DNA of 64,000 bases. Source: Diplonema papillatum. Its lineage: Eukaryota; Euglenozoa; Diplonemea; Diplonemida; Diplonemidae. The position numbers and the translations under genes are program-made. Positions 8,952 to 18,605 of the stretch are shown here, piece by piece. The notes below the pieces were generated by a model. The model was not told the DNA's origin, ran no database searches, and saw only the letters and a program-made list of their open reading frames with translations. The stretch covers positions 124,001-188,000 of the forward strand of contig JAPJBO010000340.1 in assembly GCA_030068145.1 (NCBI GenBank), given 5' to 3'. Numbering within the stretch: position 1 is the stretch's first letter; every line of letters begins with the position of its first letter.

Positions 8952-11708
8952 ATGTGTGCCGTTTACGGGATACATGTCGGCTTCCTACTACTCATGGGGG
9001 ACCAAGGTAGGCACTCTCACACCTCAAAACCGGAGACGCTGGCAAAGACGAGAGATAGGTTTGCGCAGGCCTTGGTCAGGAAGGCGGTGGAGGAGGCGTG
9101 GAGACTGGCGTCGGGACCTGCGGAGGAGTATCTGGCGAGGAGGTCCGAGAAGTTGGAGAAGAAGTTCACAGGCCGGACGAGAGAAACGAAGATCCAAAGC
9201 CGGCCAACCGCAGCACCGCAGGGGAGACGAACCGGAGTGGCGGCCGGCGTAGAAGAACGCTCAACCTCACGTCTCCTGAGGCAGCTGCAGGCCATTGCCG
9301 CCGACGGGGAGAACGGACCGGCGAGCATGCAAACCGATCGGATGAGAAAGCGACGATGGGAGAAAGCGAAAAGGATAGGAACACGCCTTATGGCTGAATG
9401 GCCGTACAAGGAAGTATGGGGGAGACCAAGCCCACCTGTAGGGACGGACCTCATGCACATGATGGAAGGCCTGATAGGATGTCAGGGTAAACTCGCCGAG
9501 AAGGTGAGAGACGCGCGCGTTCGAGAATGGCGAGACCGCATGCAGTTTGCGGTTAAGATGCGACCCGGGCGGATTTTCTCATGGCTGAAGCAGGAAGACA
9601 GGAGACAGGTGAATTTCGTCAGAGACGAGGATGAGAATGTTACATGGAACCCGGAAGAGATGGACAGGATCCTACGTGGGCCAAACGCGTGGGGGGGAGT
9701 TTTTCAGAGACACTTCCGGAACTCGGCGCCGCGATGGGATGACTTCAAGGAGCAGTTTGAGGCATCTATCAAACGGACAGAACCGGTTGCACTTGCGCCG
9801 ATAACGAAGGGAGATCTCTTGAAAACTCTTACCAAGCTGGGCAAGGAAACGGCACCGGGGGCAGAAGGCTGGCGAGTCCACGAATTGGCGGCGCTGCCAG
9901 ATGAAGCGATTGAGCGGTTCGCGCAATTGTTTAGGGTAGTCGAAGAGACTGGCCGTTGGCCTCGGACACTTCTGACGGCGTTGATAACTCTCATACCAAA
10001 GAATGAGGGAGAGACGGGACCGATGAACTTGCGCCCAATCTCGGTGACAAGTGCTGTCTACCGACTCTGGGCGGCGACGCGGCTTCGGATGCTGGGCGAG
10101 TGGGTCTGCCAATGGATACCCGATGGAGTACGCGGGGCGGTGCCTCTGAGAGGGGCGGACGACGTCATGTTCGAAGTAGCCTTGCGGATCGAGCATGCAA
10201 TCGAGTGCGGACGGCCTTTGTATGGGCTGTCCGTAGACTACGAGAAGTGCTTCGATCGCCTCCCTCACGACATAATGTTCAGACTGGTGGAGTACATGGG
10301 AATCGACAAAGGGGTCCTGAGAGCGCTAAGAGGAGTATACTCTGCCATCAGGAGACACTTTAAAACCGCGGGCGGAATAGGGGAAGCCTTCAACGCAGCA
10401 AACGGCATTTTGCAGGGGTGTCCCTTGAGTGTCTTGCTGCTGAATGCGCTTGTTGCAGTATGGATCCGAGCGGTAGAGGTACTCGGAAGCGAGGAAGAAG
10501 TTGTACGTGCATTGGCCTTCCTGGACGACACCCAGGCCATGACGAGCGACAAGAAACAGTTCAAAGCGGCCACACAAACAACAACACGATTCGCAAACGC
10601 GGCAGACTTGGGAGTCGGAGCCGCAAAATCCAACTGGTACACAACGTGTGAAAGCCGTGAGAGGACGGTGAAAGTGCAAGGGAAGACGATAGAGAGACAG
10701 CAGACTTTCGACATGCTGGGGACGATGCTTTCGGTAAGTCAAGGATCGCCGAGGCCAAGCAAGCGCATAAAGGGGCGACACGAAAAGGCACAAGCCATCG
10801 CCCGACACCTCCCCGTACCGATGGAAGAAAGGGAAGGATACGTAGCCGCTGCAGCAACGACCAAGGCGCTGTATGGAACCGCCGTGTGGCAGCCACCTAA
10901 GAAGTACGTTCAAGCTTTGACGAGAGCAACAATGGCGGGGATCTGGTCCGGAAGCCCACGCCGGAACGGCGCAATAGTGCTGAATGTGTTGTGCCGCGGA
11001 CACCGGCTGGACCCGGCTTCTGTCGTTTTGCATCGGCGGCTGCTCACGCTCGGGCAGCAATTAGGCAGACGACCACGACTCAAGCGATTTGCGGAAGAGG
11101 TACGAGCAATAAGGCGCGAAAGAGAGGAGTGCGGAGAACTCAACGTAAAAAAGAAGGGACCGGTAGCCCTGTTCCAGGAGGCTGTCGGAGAGGTTGGACG
11201 TCTACGAGACCCGGCGCAACCAGAGGAATGGAACCTCTTCTGTGGCACCGACGCAGAAGACAGAGGCGCAAAGAGGCGGGCGGCAGTTGCGAGAGACGAG
11301 TTTCAGCACGCGGTGAGGGAGGCCGTCCGCACCAGCAGGTATGCGAAGATCGTGCGAGGACAATTCGAGGGGATTGCCCACGGCATCGACGGTCCGGCGA
11401 CACGACGATTGTTGACGGAAGGAGGGCTGACCGGATACCAGCAAGGGCTGGTGCGGGCAGTCATCACTAACGCTGTTTTGACGGGAAAGCGGCTTGGGCA
11501 CGATGTCTGCAAGTACTGCGACGCGGGGGTACCGGAAGACGAGCACCACATGTGGTGGGACTGCACAAGGTGGACAGCAATCAGGAATGAGTACCCGCAC
11601 CTCGTCGCCAGTCTTCCGAACATGCCGAAATGTCTCGCTCTCTGTGGCGTAGTGCCGAAACAGGCGCACACGACCAAGCGGCGGACATGGCAGGGACGAT
11701 TCAGCTAA
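8952..11708 (+). CDS. Non-LTR-type retrotransposon reverse transcriptase (ORF with C-terminal zinc finger)
   Basis: A frame of about 918 codons from the first in-frame ATG at 8952 (an alternative ATG is at 8994). The N-terminal third is basic and unrecognised. RT motifs follow: LIPKNEG...LRPISV near codon 360 (fingers), SVDYEKCFD near 430 (motif A), GILQGCPLS near 490 (motif B) and FLDD at 10518-10529 (motif C, the catalytic Asp pair, with FL in place of the usual YA). Near 11500-11560 is a CKYC...EHHMWWDC zinc finger of the type that follows RT in I/R1-like elements. No AP endonuclease motifs are visible, so the copy is either 5'-truncated or from an endonuclease-less lineage. The frame ends in overlap with the RNase H frame. 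Confidence 0.85.
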   Translation: MCAVYGIHVGFLLLMGDQGRHSHTSKPETLAKTRDRFAQALVRKAVEEAWRLASGPAEEYLARRSEKLEKKFTGRTRETKIQSRPTAAPQGRRTGVAAGVEERSTSRLLRQLQAIAADGENGPASMQTDRMRKRRWEKAKRIGTRLMAEWPYKEVWGRPSPPVGTDLMHMMEGLIGCQGKLAEKVRDARVREWRDRMQFAVKMRPGRIFSWLKQEDRRQVNFVRDEDENVTWNPEEMDRILRGPNAWGGVFQRHFRNSAPRWDDFKEQFEASIKRTEPVALAPITKGDLLKTLTKLGKETAPGAEGWRVHELAALPDEAIERFAQLFRVVEETGRWPRTLLTALITLIPKNEGETGPMNLRPISVTSAVYRLWAATRLRMLGEWVCQWIPDGVRGAVPLRGADDVMFEVALRIEHAIECGRPLYGLSVDYEKCFDRLPHDIMFRLVEYMGIDKGVLRALRGVYSAIRRHFKTAGGIGEAFNAANGILQGCPLSVLLLNALVAVWIRAVEVLGSEEEVVRALAFLDDTQAMTSDKKQFKAATQTTTRFANAADLGVGAAKSNWYTTCESRERTVKVQGKTIERQQTFDMLGTMLSVSQGSPRPSKRIKGRHEKAQAIARHLPVPMEEREGYVAAAATTKALYGTAVWQPPKKYVQALTRATMAGIWSGSPRRNGAIVLNVLCRGHRLDPASVVLHRRLLTLGQQLGRRPRLKRFAEEVRAIRREREECGELNVKKKGPVALFQEAVGEVGRLRDPAQPEEWNLFCGTDAEDRGAKRRAAVARDEFQHAVREAVRTSRYAKIVRGQFEGIAHGIDGPATRRLLTEGGLTGYQQGLVRAVITNAVLTGKRLGHDVCKYCDAGVPEDEHHMWWDCTRWTAIRNEYPHLVASLPNMPKCLALCGVVPKQAHTTKRRTWQGRFS

Positions 11709-13093
11709 TATGTGCGCGCATTCTGCTCGACCGACAGAAGGTGGATGGATTAGTTGTGAAGGACTGTCGGAGAAAGGAGTTTTCTGTCGACACCTACCCG
11801 TGGGGATGGTGCCCTAAGCCACCGACTGCTGTGTACCCCATCGATGTGCAGGGAGCCCGGCCGAGCACCACAGCGTGGCCCGACTCGCAAGAGATGCTCG
11901 TAGCGATGGCAAAATGGAGCTCCTCGAAGCGATGGGCGGAGCAAGGAGACGACGCCTCTGCGACGTTCTTTGAACTCGCAATTGACTTCGAGCTTTTTAG
12001 CGGCCTGACGCTGACGCCGCTCAAAACTCGGCGTCGAGAGAAACGCAACACGGAAGAAAGAGAGAAACAGTGGCTGGCGAGGGACGAACTGCCCGAACCG
12101 CTGACAGCAGTCTTCTTCGACGGCGGCTCGCGGAACAACGGGACGCGTGGGGCCGTTTCGGGTGCAGGAGCCGTATACTACCTCGCGGGGAAGAAACAAT
12201 GGGAGATTTGTGCCCCGATCGAAGAGCGAGCGACTAACAACGTCGCGGAGTACACGGCTCTGATCAAGGCACTGCACCGACTGCAAGACCAGCCAGGGCT
12301 GAGCGGAGAGCTGGTTGTTCGGGGGGACAGCGGACTTGTCGTTGACCAGATGACAGGAAACGCGCGCTGTTCCGAAGCTCTGCGACCGTACAAGACGAGG
12401 GCGCAGGCAGAGGTGGCGGAACTGCGGCAGAAAGGCACCGACATCAAGTTGGAGCACGTGCCGCGCGAGCAGAATATCGACGCCGATGCTCTATCGAATC
12501 GCGCGATGGATATGGTTCAGAGACGAGCGACAGCCGAGTATCGGGACTCGGCGACCGCGAAATCGTACGCGATGAAGAGCGCGATGCGACGGCTGACGAG
12601 TATCGTGCAGACGCCGATTCACCCGGCGCTTGAGATGCAAGTCAACGTCCTGACGTCTCTCGGAGGCGGGAACATGGCTGGACTCAACAAGCGACCGCAA
12701 ATAGCGAACCAGCAGGCGTTTGAAGCTGTGATGCGCGCCTACGAAGCCGCCGCACGAGAGCAGACGGCGAAGAAGGCCGGCGACAAGGTGCGAGCCGTAC
12801 CGCAGGCTGGGCTCCGCAAAGCTGCAACACTGAATGGCAGTTTTCGACCGCAGACGCATTACCCGTCGGGATGGGAGCGCAAGCAGGCTCGATGGAAGCA
12901 CGAAGTCAAGCAGGAGAGACGAACTGCGCAGACTGAGCGCAAGACGTGCACCAAGGGCAGACCAGGACGTTGGGACCGTGCGAAGTCGAAGAAGGAGTCC
13001 AAAAGCGAAGCAACAACACCAACGCGGAAACGCAACTCGAAGGCAGCCAAGCGGACCTCCCAGGGCAGGGGGGAACCTGCGGCAGTGAAGTAA
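11630..13093 (+). CDS. Retrotransposon RNase H frame, overlapping the RT frame in the -1 register
   Basis: Codes for up to 487 residues from ATG 11630; ATG 11687 is a second possible start. An RNase HI domain spans about residues 160-295: FFDGGSRNN (first Asp, near 12119), NNVAEYTAL (Glu), VRGDSGLV (Asp) and HVPREQNIDAD (His and last Asp), so the catalytic set is complete. The remaining C-terminal part is very Lys/Arg-rich and could bind nucleic acid. The RT frame runs to 11708. After the GGG at 11693-11695 the two frames read as continuous homologous protein (TWQ then GTIQLICARILLD), so they may be one ORF split by loss of a single G, or joined by -1 frameshifting. Fragments of this frame's 3' end lie antisense inside two CATAG elements. 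Confidence 0.85.
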   Translation: MSRSLWRSAETGAHDQAADMAGTIQLICARILLDRQKVDGLVVKDCRRKEFSVDTYPWGWCPKPPTAVYPIDVQGARPSTTAWPDSQEMLVAMAKWSSSKRWAEQGDDASATFFELAIDFELFSGLTLTPLKTRRREKRNTEEREKQWLARDELPEPLTAVFFDGGSRNNGTRGAVSGAGAVYYLAGKKQWEICAPIEERATNNVAEYTALIKALHRLQDQPGLSGELVVRGDSGLVVDQMTGNARCSEALRPYKTRAQAEVAELRQKGTDIKLEHVPREQNIDADALSNRAMDMVQRRATAEYRDSATAKSYAMKSAMRRLTSIVQTPIHPALEMQVNVLTSLGGGNMAGLNKRPQIANQQAFEAVMRAYEAAAREQTAKKAGDKVRAVPQAGLRKAATLNGSFRPQTHYPSGWERKQARWKHEVKQERRTAQTERKTCTKGRPGRWDRAKSKKESKSEATTPTRKRNSKAAKRTSQGRGEPAAVK

Positions 13094-13261
13094 CGAAGCT
13101 CATCCGAGTGTCCGATGAAACCCCTTGTCAATACCACCCAACGACTGCGACGCGCGTGCGAAATGTCGGACGCTAGCGTCTGTCAAGAGCATGCGTGACT
13201 CAGCCGTGTTTTAAAGGTGAGATGAGAGGCACCGGCTCACTCTGTCAAAGGACCGCAACAG

Positions 13262-13425
13262 GAAGACGTGTTTGTGTGATTTGTCGTGTAGGGGTAGACC
13301 CGCATGGCAGTCACGTCCGTTCAACACGTGGTTCCGTAGTTACAGTACTTGGGATCCCTCTTGTTCTTTGTCGGGCAGCATCGTCGAGCATGTCCTTTCA
13401 AGCTGGCGCTTGTGTAAGAGTCCGC
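13262..13425 (-). repeat. Dispersed repeat R1, antisense copy
   Basis: Reverse complement of the repeat found in + orientation at 22642, 40972, 45343, 46003 and 47480. Shared words on the minus strand include GAAATGCTCGACGATGCTGC-like, CCACGTGTTGAACGGACGTG and CTACCCCTACACGACAAATC. It is noncoding. Confidence 0.7.
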
Positions 13426-13717
13426 CACACGGAGGAGTTAGACCCAGAATAATGACCCGGGTCAAGCGCAGGGGGCGGGTGTTGTGGCGAAGAGGCGGCC
13501 TCGGCCCGGCGTGCTGATCCAGTAAATGCTCCCCCCCTCCAGCAAACTGCTGCCGGGGCGTAAGACCCCCCACAGCAGCGTACCGTACGACGTGCTGGAC
13601 CCGTGGCCGCCGGGCACGGGCAGATTGAGCCGAGTGCATCGTTCCCGGCGTCTTCCCTTTGAGGTTGGATGGCGGTATTCCGCCTGATTCGGATCTTCCA
13701 ACTGGCGGCCTCCTCTA

Positions 13718-13873
13718 AAGGGGGGGGGAAGTCGAATAATAACACCTGTGTTATTATTCGATTTGTGGATACTAAAAAAGCCGGGGTAGCCGAACAGTAA
13801 CAGGATCAAGTAGTCGTAGTGTTTTTAGACAACCAGACGTGTGCCAAATAACTGTTATTATTCGACCCCCCTT
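13718..13873. mobile_element. TA-flanked MITE, copy 2, just upstream of gene A
   Basis: Same ends and interior as the copy at 6629-6785, with TA on both sides (13716-13717, 13874-13875). It ends 101 bp before the start codon of gene A and 50 bp before the conserved family leader motif, so it lies where upstream regulatory DNA would be expected. Confidence 0.8.
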
Positions 13874-13927
13874 TACAAAGATAGGTGACTTCATCAAAAG
13901 GAAATATAAAACGAAGTCGTTACCCCT

Positions 13928-13974
13928 GATGCTGTAGCCGCGAAGTACGGTAAAAAGCGCAAATAAAGAAGAAG
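13928..13974 (+). promoter_or_regulatory. Conserved 5' leader motif of the paralogue family (gene A)
   Basis: GATGCTGTAGCCG followed by GAAGTACGGTAAA lies directly upstream of the gene A ATG. The same block is upstream of gene B (about 33092-33134) and, about 730 bp upstream of its ATG, of gene C (about 52693-52730). AACGAAGTCG also precedes it in A and B. The role (promoter, transcript start or leader) is inferred only from conservation and position. Confidence 0.5.
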
Positions 13975-16900
13975 ATGGCGCGGCTTGGCCGGGCTTCACC
14001 GGTTTTAGCGTCCTTTATTGTTGTTCTGGCGGGCGCGCGGCACTGCGCCGCTGACTCCGGTAGATGGGCATCTCCGGTCAGAACAGGGAACGTACAATGC
14101 GGTGGGGCGGCTGCCGCCGGATCAGATGTGTACGTTGCGCACACGTCCGGCTTGGAAAGGTTTGACTGCACGGACCCGTGGAATTGTCAATCCGTGGCGT
14201 GGCTCCCTACGATGATGGGGATTACCCAGGAAATCGCGTTATCCGGCGAGTATGTGTACTTGGCCAACTCCGCCGGCATCGACCTTCAGCATGCTTCTAA
14301 CTTGACCAGCATAGAAACGGTTCTGCGGCTCAAATGCAGTTCGATAGCAGTCAGTGAGTCGCACGTGTTTGCAGCATGCACGTACACGTACGATGCGGAC
14401 ACATGTTTATACGTTTATGAAAACCCCCTGAAGTTCGTGGCCAAAGGATATTGCTGGGGCGCAACTCCCACGGCGGTCTTTTTTGAGAAGGCGACGAGCA
14501 TGGTGTATGTAGGGACGGATAACGGTGTGCACACGTTCGATGCCCTCGATCCGGCGAACTTGGTGCAGAGAGACGTGTTTTGCGCTGGGTACACGGTGAC
14601 GGACATTGTGGCTGATGTAAACCACATCTGGGTAGCCACCAACCAGGGGTTGAGAAAGTTCCGCCATGACGGCAGCGGCAACCAGACTTTCATGGTTGAA
14701 ATGCACCTCCCGACGAACTCGGTCCTCGCTCTCTGGGAGCCCCTTGAGCATCTATTCTACTCAAACTTTTCGGAGTTCGGCGCGTTTGGGACCGTATCGT
14801 CAGACTTAATCGAGTCGTACGAAATCCCTGACACAAACCCGTGGGAATCGATGCCTTATGTTCACATGGCGGTGGGTGAATCGGGAAGTGGGCTGTTCGT
14901 AGCCATATGTTCCCATGAAGCGATTAACGTGTTCATGCACATACCAGAGACCGAAGCCCCGCAAACCGGCAGCCCACCGACAAACGTACCATCGGTTTCA
15001 CAAGCTACCCCTGCACCACCCGCGCCTCCTACTCCAGCGACCAATGCACCATCGGTTTCACGAGCTACCCCTGCACCACGTGCGCCTCCTCCGACCAATG
15101 CGCCATCGATTTCACGAGCAACTCGTCCGCCGCCCACGGAATCACCGACGACCTTTGCGCCTTCTACAGCGCCGCCAGCTACCAGTCCACCACCGACTGT
15201 TGCGCCAGCTACGAATGCTCCATCGACTGCGCCAGCCACCAGTGCACCATCGACTGTTGCACCAACTACCAGTGCACCGTCAACTGTTGCTCCTCCTACT
15301 GTTGCGCCAGCTACCAATGCACCATCGACTGCTGCGCCGACCAATGCACCATCAACTGTTGCTCCTGCTACTGCGGCGCCAGCTACTATTCCACCAACTG
15401 TTGCGCCAGCCACCAGTACACCATCGACTGTTGCACCAGCTACCAGTGCACCGTCAACTGTTGCTCCGCCTACTGTGGCGCCACCTACGGATATTCCATC
15501 AACTGTTGCGCCACCTACCAGTGCACCATCGACTGTTGCACCAGCTACCAATGCACCATCGACTGTTGCTCCTGCTACTGTGGCGCCAGCTACGAATATT
15601 CCATCAACTGTTGCACCAGCTACCAGTGCACCGTCAACTGTTGCTCCGCCTACTGTGGCGCCACCTACGGATATTCCATTAACTGTTGCGCCAGCCACCA
15701 GTGCACCACCGACTGGGGCACCAGCTACCAGTGCACCCCCAACTTCTGCTCCTACTGTTGCGCCAGCAACGAATGTTCCATCGACTGTTGCACCAGCTGC
15801 CAGTGCACCGTCAACTATGCCAGCAGCCACGAATGCTCCAACAAAAGTCTCACCAGCAACCAGTGTGTCGGACACTGCCGCACCACATTCCTTTTTCCCG
15901 ACTGTCGTGCCTGCTTCTCACGGTCCAAGTGAAGGTTCGACTGTAATGACTGTGGCGCCTTCTGGCCGTGAGAATGTAACTAGTCTCATCGAAGTCTCGG
16001 GTGTCAAAGAGGTGGCTGAGACCATTGGGACAGTCGTACCTGTGGTTGTGGGTACAGCGGCACTGGCGGGGAAGTCCGGGGGAAGTGGAAACCGGTTGCT
16101 GCTCGTCGTTTCCGGGTGCTACACAAGCGCGAAGCACGACTTCCCGTTTGTGTTCCACCCGACTGGTTTGGTGATTTCGGAGAGTCCTGCGTTCGGGATG
16201 GTGATAGGGAACTTCTTGTTGACTGCTGGGTTCGCCGCTGTTTCCTTTTTGGTGCTCTCCGCCGGACGGCACTTCCGCGCCGTCACGTCGTTCTCGTGCC
16301 TGCACAACCTGGACATCCAAGGGTTCCTCCGCCTGCCTTCCCTCCCGCTGCTCGTGTTCACCTTGCTCTATCAAGGCTCGGCGCTCGGGTCGATGGCCCT
16401 CATTTACGATCCCCCGTCGGCCGTAGCCTTTACCGTTGGGCTTTGCTCAGTCGTCTTGTGCATCGTGGTGCCGCTTCTCGTTTTCTGCGAAGTCGGAAAG
16501 GGTGTTCCCTCGCTCGCGTTTTTCAAGGACGACGACCGCTACACCGGCTTCGGCTGGCGGTTCATGATCGGGAAGGGGGAGTGGGTCAGTACGACGCCAG
16601 ACGTGCACTACGCGCATCGGTTCCAGAGCGTGCTGACGGTGTACAGCGAGGACAAGGCGTGGTGCGGGTATTTGCGGTTCGGGTCCTCGTTCGCCCTCGC
16701 GGCGCTGTCAGCGCCGGTGACGGTTGACTACGTGTATTGCGGGCACGTGAAGCTTTGCTCGGCCCTCGTGGTTCTGATCGAGCTCGCCGCTATGATCAGA
16801 GTGTGGCCGTACGCGAAGCCCCGGGATGCCCTCGCGGATATGGTGACGTCCTTGTTGGAAGCGGGGGGCATGCTGCTGATGGCGGCTGGGTTTTACGCAG

Positions 16901-17763
16901 ACGACCCGTATCACTGGACCCACGGCATGGCGGCCGTCCTGCTTACGGTCGCGGTGCTTAGCGTCGGGGTCTGGGTGCTGTTCGATCTGGCGACCGAAGC
17001 TTTTGTGTTCTTCACGAGCAGGCGTGTTCGCCTGCAGGAATCGGTCTACGCAGGCGCGCAGAGCGGCGGCGCCGCCGCGCGCGGGAAGGAGAAGTCGATG
17101 AGCATCAGCGTACAGCTTCCCGATCATTCCGACGGAGGCACCGAGCTCTCGCCCCGGCCTTCGATGTTCTCGACGGAGGCGAGCCCCCGGAAGCTCGGCG
17201 CGAGTGCCCGGCAGCAGTCGTGCGCCTCGTCATCGCCGTCCGACTACATGTTCCTGACCCAAGCCGACGACACGCTGCTGTCGCCGACCCTCAGCCACGC
17301 CTCTGTTCACGGCGACGGGATGCTGAACTCGAGCCTGCGGTCCACCTTTCGGACCTCGCCCAACCACCGCTTCGCTTCAAGGGGCAGCCCGTCCCTGCTG
17401 CTCCCGGCGGCGTCGCCGGAGCCCCACCTCCACGGCCCCGCCACCCAGCTTCTTCCTCTGGACGAGCGCAGGCGGTCTTCCTTCCTCTCGCCCCGCGCTT
17501 CGCCCGAGCTCCCGCAGCCGCCGCGCAACTTCGCGAGCTCCGGCGTACCCCCCAGGGGCATGTCGCCACTTCTCGGAGAGTCCGAACTGCGCAGCCCTAA
17601 GCGCAGACCGCGTCTCCAGCAACTCGCACCTCTCGACACCCGTCAGCGCCACCGCATGACGCGTCTCCCCGAAAGGGATTTGCTCGGTCTCACGTGGAGT
17701 GTGCGCCACAGGGGTAGTCCCGAGCTATTCCGAAACTACGAACGCAGTCGTACCTCCTTTTGA
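13975..17763 (+). CDS. Gene A: secreted-start propeller / mucin-stalk / polytopic membrane protein, 1262 aa
   Basis: Uninterrupted frame; the ATG is the first one after the conserved leader and opens a hydrophobic signal peptide (residues 1-26). Residues 30-320 contain repeated blade-like motifs (DVYVAHTSGLERFD, MVYVGTDNGVHTFD, IWVATNQGLRKF) resembling beta-propeller blades of the regulator-propeller type. Residues 321-632 are a Thr/Pro/Ala/Ser stalk, probably O-glycosylated. Residues 680-1018 hold about eight hydrophobic segments with conserved soluble loops (SGCYTSAKHDFPFVFHP, EDDRYTGFGWR-type, KGEWVSTTP). Residues 1019-1262 are a Ser/Pro/Arg tail, presumably cytoplasmic, ending near RHRGSPELF. 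A cell-surface receptor or adhesin is the likely role; ligand and enzyme activity are not indicated. No intron signals are needed to explain the frame. Confidence 0.85.
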   Translation: MARLGRASPVLASFIVVLAGARHCAADSGRWASPVRTGNVQCGGAAAAGSDVYVAHTSGLERFDCTDPWNCQSVAWLPTMMGITQEIALSGEYVYLANSAGIDLQHASNLTSIETVLRLKCSSIAVSESHVFAACTYTYDADTCLYVYENPLKFVAKGYCWGATPTAVFFEKATSMVYVGTDNGVHTFDALDPANLVQRDVFCAGYTVTDIVADVNHIWVATNQGLRKFRHDGSGNQTFMVEMHLPTNSVLALWEPLEHLFYSNFSEFGAFGTVSSDLIESYEIPDTNPWESMPYVHMAVGESGSGLFVAICSHEAINVFMHIPETEAPQTGSPPTNVPSVSQATPAPPAPPTPATNAPSVSRATPAPRAPPPTNAPSISRATRPPPTESPTTFAPSTAPPATSPPPTVAPATNAPSTAPATSAPSTVAPTTSAPSTVAPPTVAPATNAPSTAAPTNAPSTVAPATAAPATIPPTVAPATSTPSTVAPATSAPSTVAPPTVAPPTDIPSTVAPPTSAPSTVAPATNAPSTVAPATVAPATNIPSTVAPATSAPSTVAPPTVAPPTDIPLTVAPATSAPPTGAPATSAPPTSAPTVAPATNVPSTVAPAASAPSTMPAATNAPTKVSPATSVSDTAAPHSFFPTVVPASHGPSEGSTVMTVAPSGRENVTSLIEVSGVKEVAETIGTVVPVVVGTAALAGKSGGSGNRLLLVVSGCYTSAKHDFPFVFHPTGLVISESPAFGMVIGNFLLTAGFAAVSFLVLSAGRHFRAVTSFSCLHNLDIQGFLRLPSLPLLVFTLLYQGSALGSMALIYDPPSAVAFTVGLCSVVLCIVVPLLVFCEVGKGVPSLAFFKDDDRYTGFGWRFMIGKGEWVSTTPDVHYAHRFQSVLTVYSEDKAWCGYLRFGSSFALAALSAPVTVDYVYCGHVKLCSALVVLIELAAMIRVWPYAKPRDALADMVTSLLEAGGMLLMAAGFYADDPYHWTHGMAAVLLTVAVLSVGVWVLFDLATEAFVFFTSRRVRLQESVYAGAQSGGAAARGKEKSMSISVQLPDHSDGGTELSPRPSMFSTEASPRKLGASARQQSCASSSPSDYMFLTQADDTLLSPTLSHASVHGDGMLNSSLRSTFRTSPNHRFASRGSPSLLLPAASPEPHLHGPATQLLPLDERRRSSFLSPRASPELPQPPRNFASSGVPPRGMSPLLGESELRSPKRRPRLQQLAPLDTRQRHRMTRLPERDLLGLTWSVRHRGSPELFRNYERSRTSF

Positions 17764-18395
17764 CCGACACACGGCTTGGAATAGACGGGACTCTTCTTGG
17801 TCAACCCACACGGCAACGGGATGCTGGATTCGAGCCTGCGGTCCACCTTCTGGTCCTCGCCAAACCACCGCTTCGCTTCGATGGGAAGCCCGTCATTGCT
17901 GCTCCCGGCGTCGCCGGAGCCTCACCTCCACGGCCCCGTCTCCCAGCTTCTTCCTCCGACGAGCGCACCAAGCGCAGACCGCGTCTCGAGCAACAGCCGT
18001 CAGCGCCACCTCATGCCGCGTCTCACGTGGAGTGTGCGCCACAGGGGTAATCCCGAGCTACTCAGAACCTACGAACGCACTCGTACCTCTTTTGACTCGG
18101 AATAGACGGGACTCTTCTTGGTCAACGCACACGGCGACGGGATGCTCCCTGTCACGGCGACGGGATGCTTAATTGGAGCCTGCGGTCCACGTTTCGGACC
18201 TCGCCAAACCACCGCTTCGCTTCGATGGGCAGCCTTTCCCTGCTCCCGGCGTCGCCGGAGCCTCACTTCCACGGCCCCGTCTTCCAGCTTCTTCCTCCGG
18301 ACGATCACAGGCGGCGGTCTTCCTTCCTCTCGCTCCGCGCTTCGCCGGTCGAGCATCCGCAGGGGTAGTCCCGACTCGTACCTCCTCATGACCGA
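17764..18395 (+). repeat. Two reiterated copies of the gene A 3' end
   Basis: The landmark CCTGCGGTCCAC occurs in the gene at 17334 and again at 17835 and 18179. The copies retain family tail words such as SLRSTF, SPNHRFASMGSPSLL and RHRGNPELL in translation, but have no propeller or membrane parts and are interrupted. They are therefore duplicated gene ends, not genes. The second copy is shorter and more rearranged. Confidence 0.85.
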
Positions 18396-18479
18396 CGCAC
18401 GGCTCGAAATAGACGGGACTCTTGGTCAACACAAACAACCCGGTGCAAGCATGTCCTCGCATGCCTGTAAGTAGCTGGC

Positions 18480-18605
18480 AAGCCAATCCAAACACGTCCT
18501 CACAGTCCCCTCCCAACACAATCAATCCAAACGTTCCTCCACCCCCCCCCCAGCAGCTGCTCTGAGTTTGTCGTGCGGCTGCTGGTGCCGATGCAGCAAG
18601 GTACG
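18480..18605 (+). repeat. Conserved distal 3' flank of the paralogue loci (gene A)
   Basis: CCAAACACGTCCTCACAGTCC, then a C-rich run, then CAGCAGCTGCTCTGAG and GTGCCGATGCAG. Equivalent blocks lie about 550 bp beyond gene B (39240-39370) and 1.5 kb beyond gene C (58480-58660). They probably mark the edge of the duplicated unit. Confidence 0.6.

Larger units (their letters stand above)
8930..13225 (+). mobile_element. Non-LTR-type retrotransposon, probably 5'-incomplete
   Basis: Comprises the RT and RNase H frames plus about 130 bp of 3' untranslated sequence containing GACGCTAGCGTC (palindromic) and CAAGAGCATGCGTGACTC. The 3' limit near 13225 is set by where similarity to the antisense fragment in the CATAG element at 4430-5850 stops. 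No poly(A), simple-repeat tail, long terminal repeat or target duplication was found, so both ends are approximate. Confidence 0.65.

Noticed and set aside
11690..11700. Programmed -1 frameshift between RT and RNase H frames as a firm call
   Set aside because: No canonical slippery heptamer is visible at the junction; loss of one G in a short run explains it equally well.
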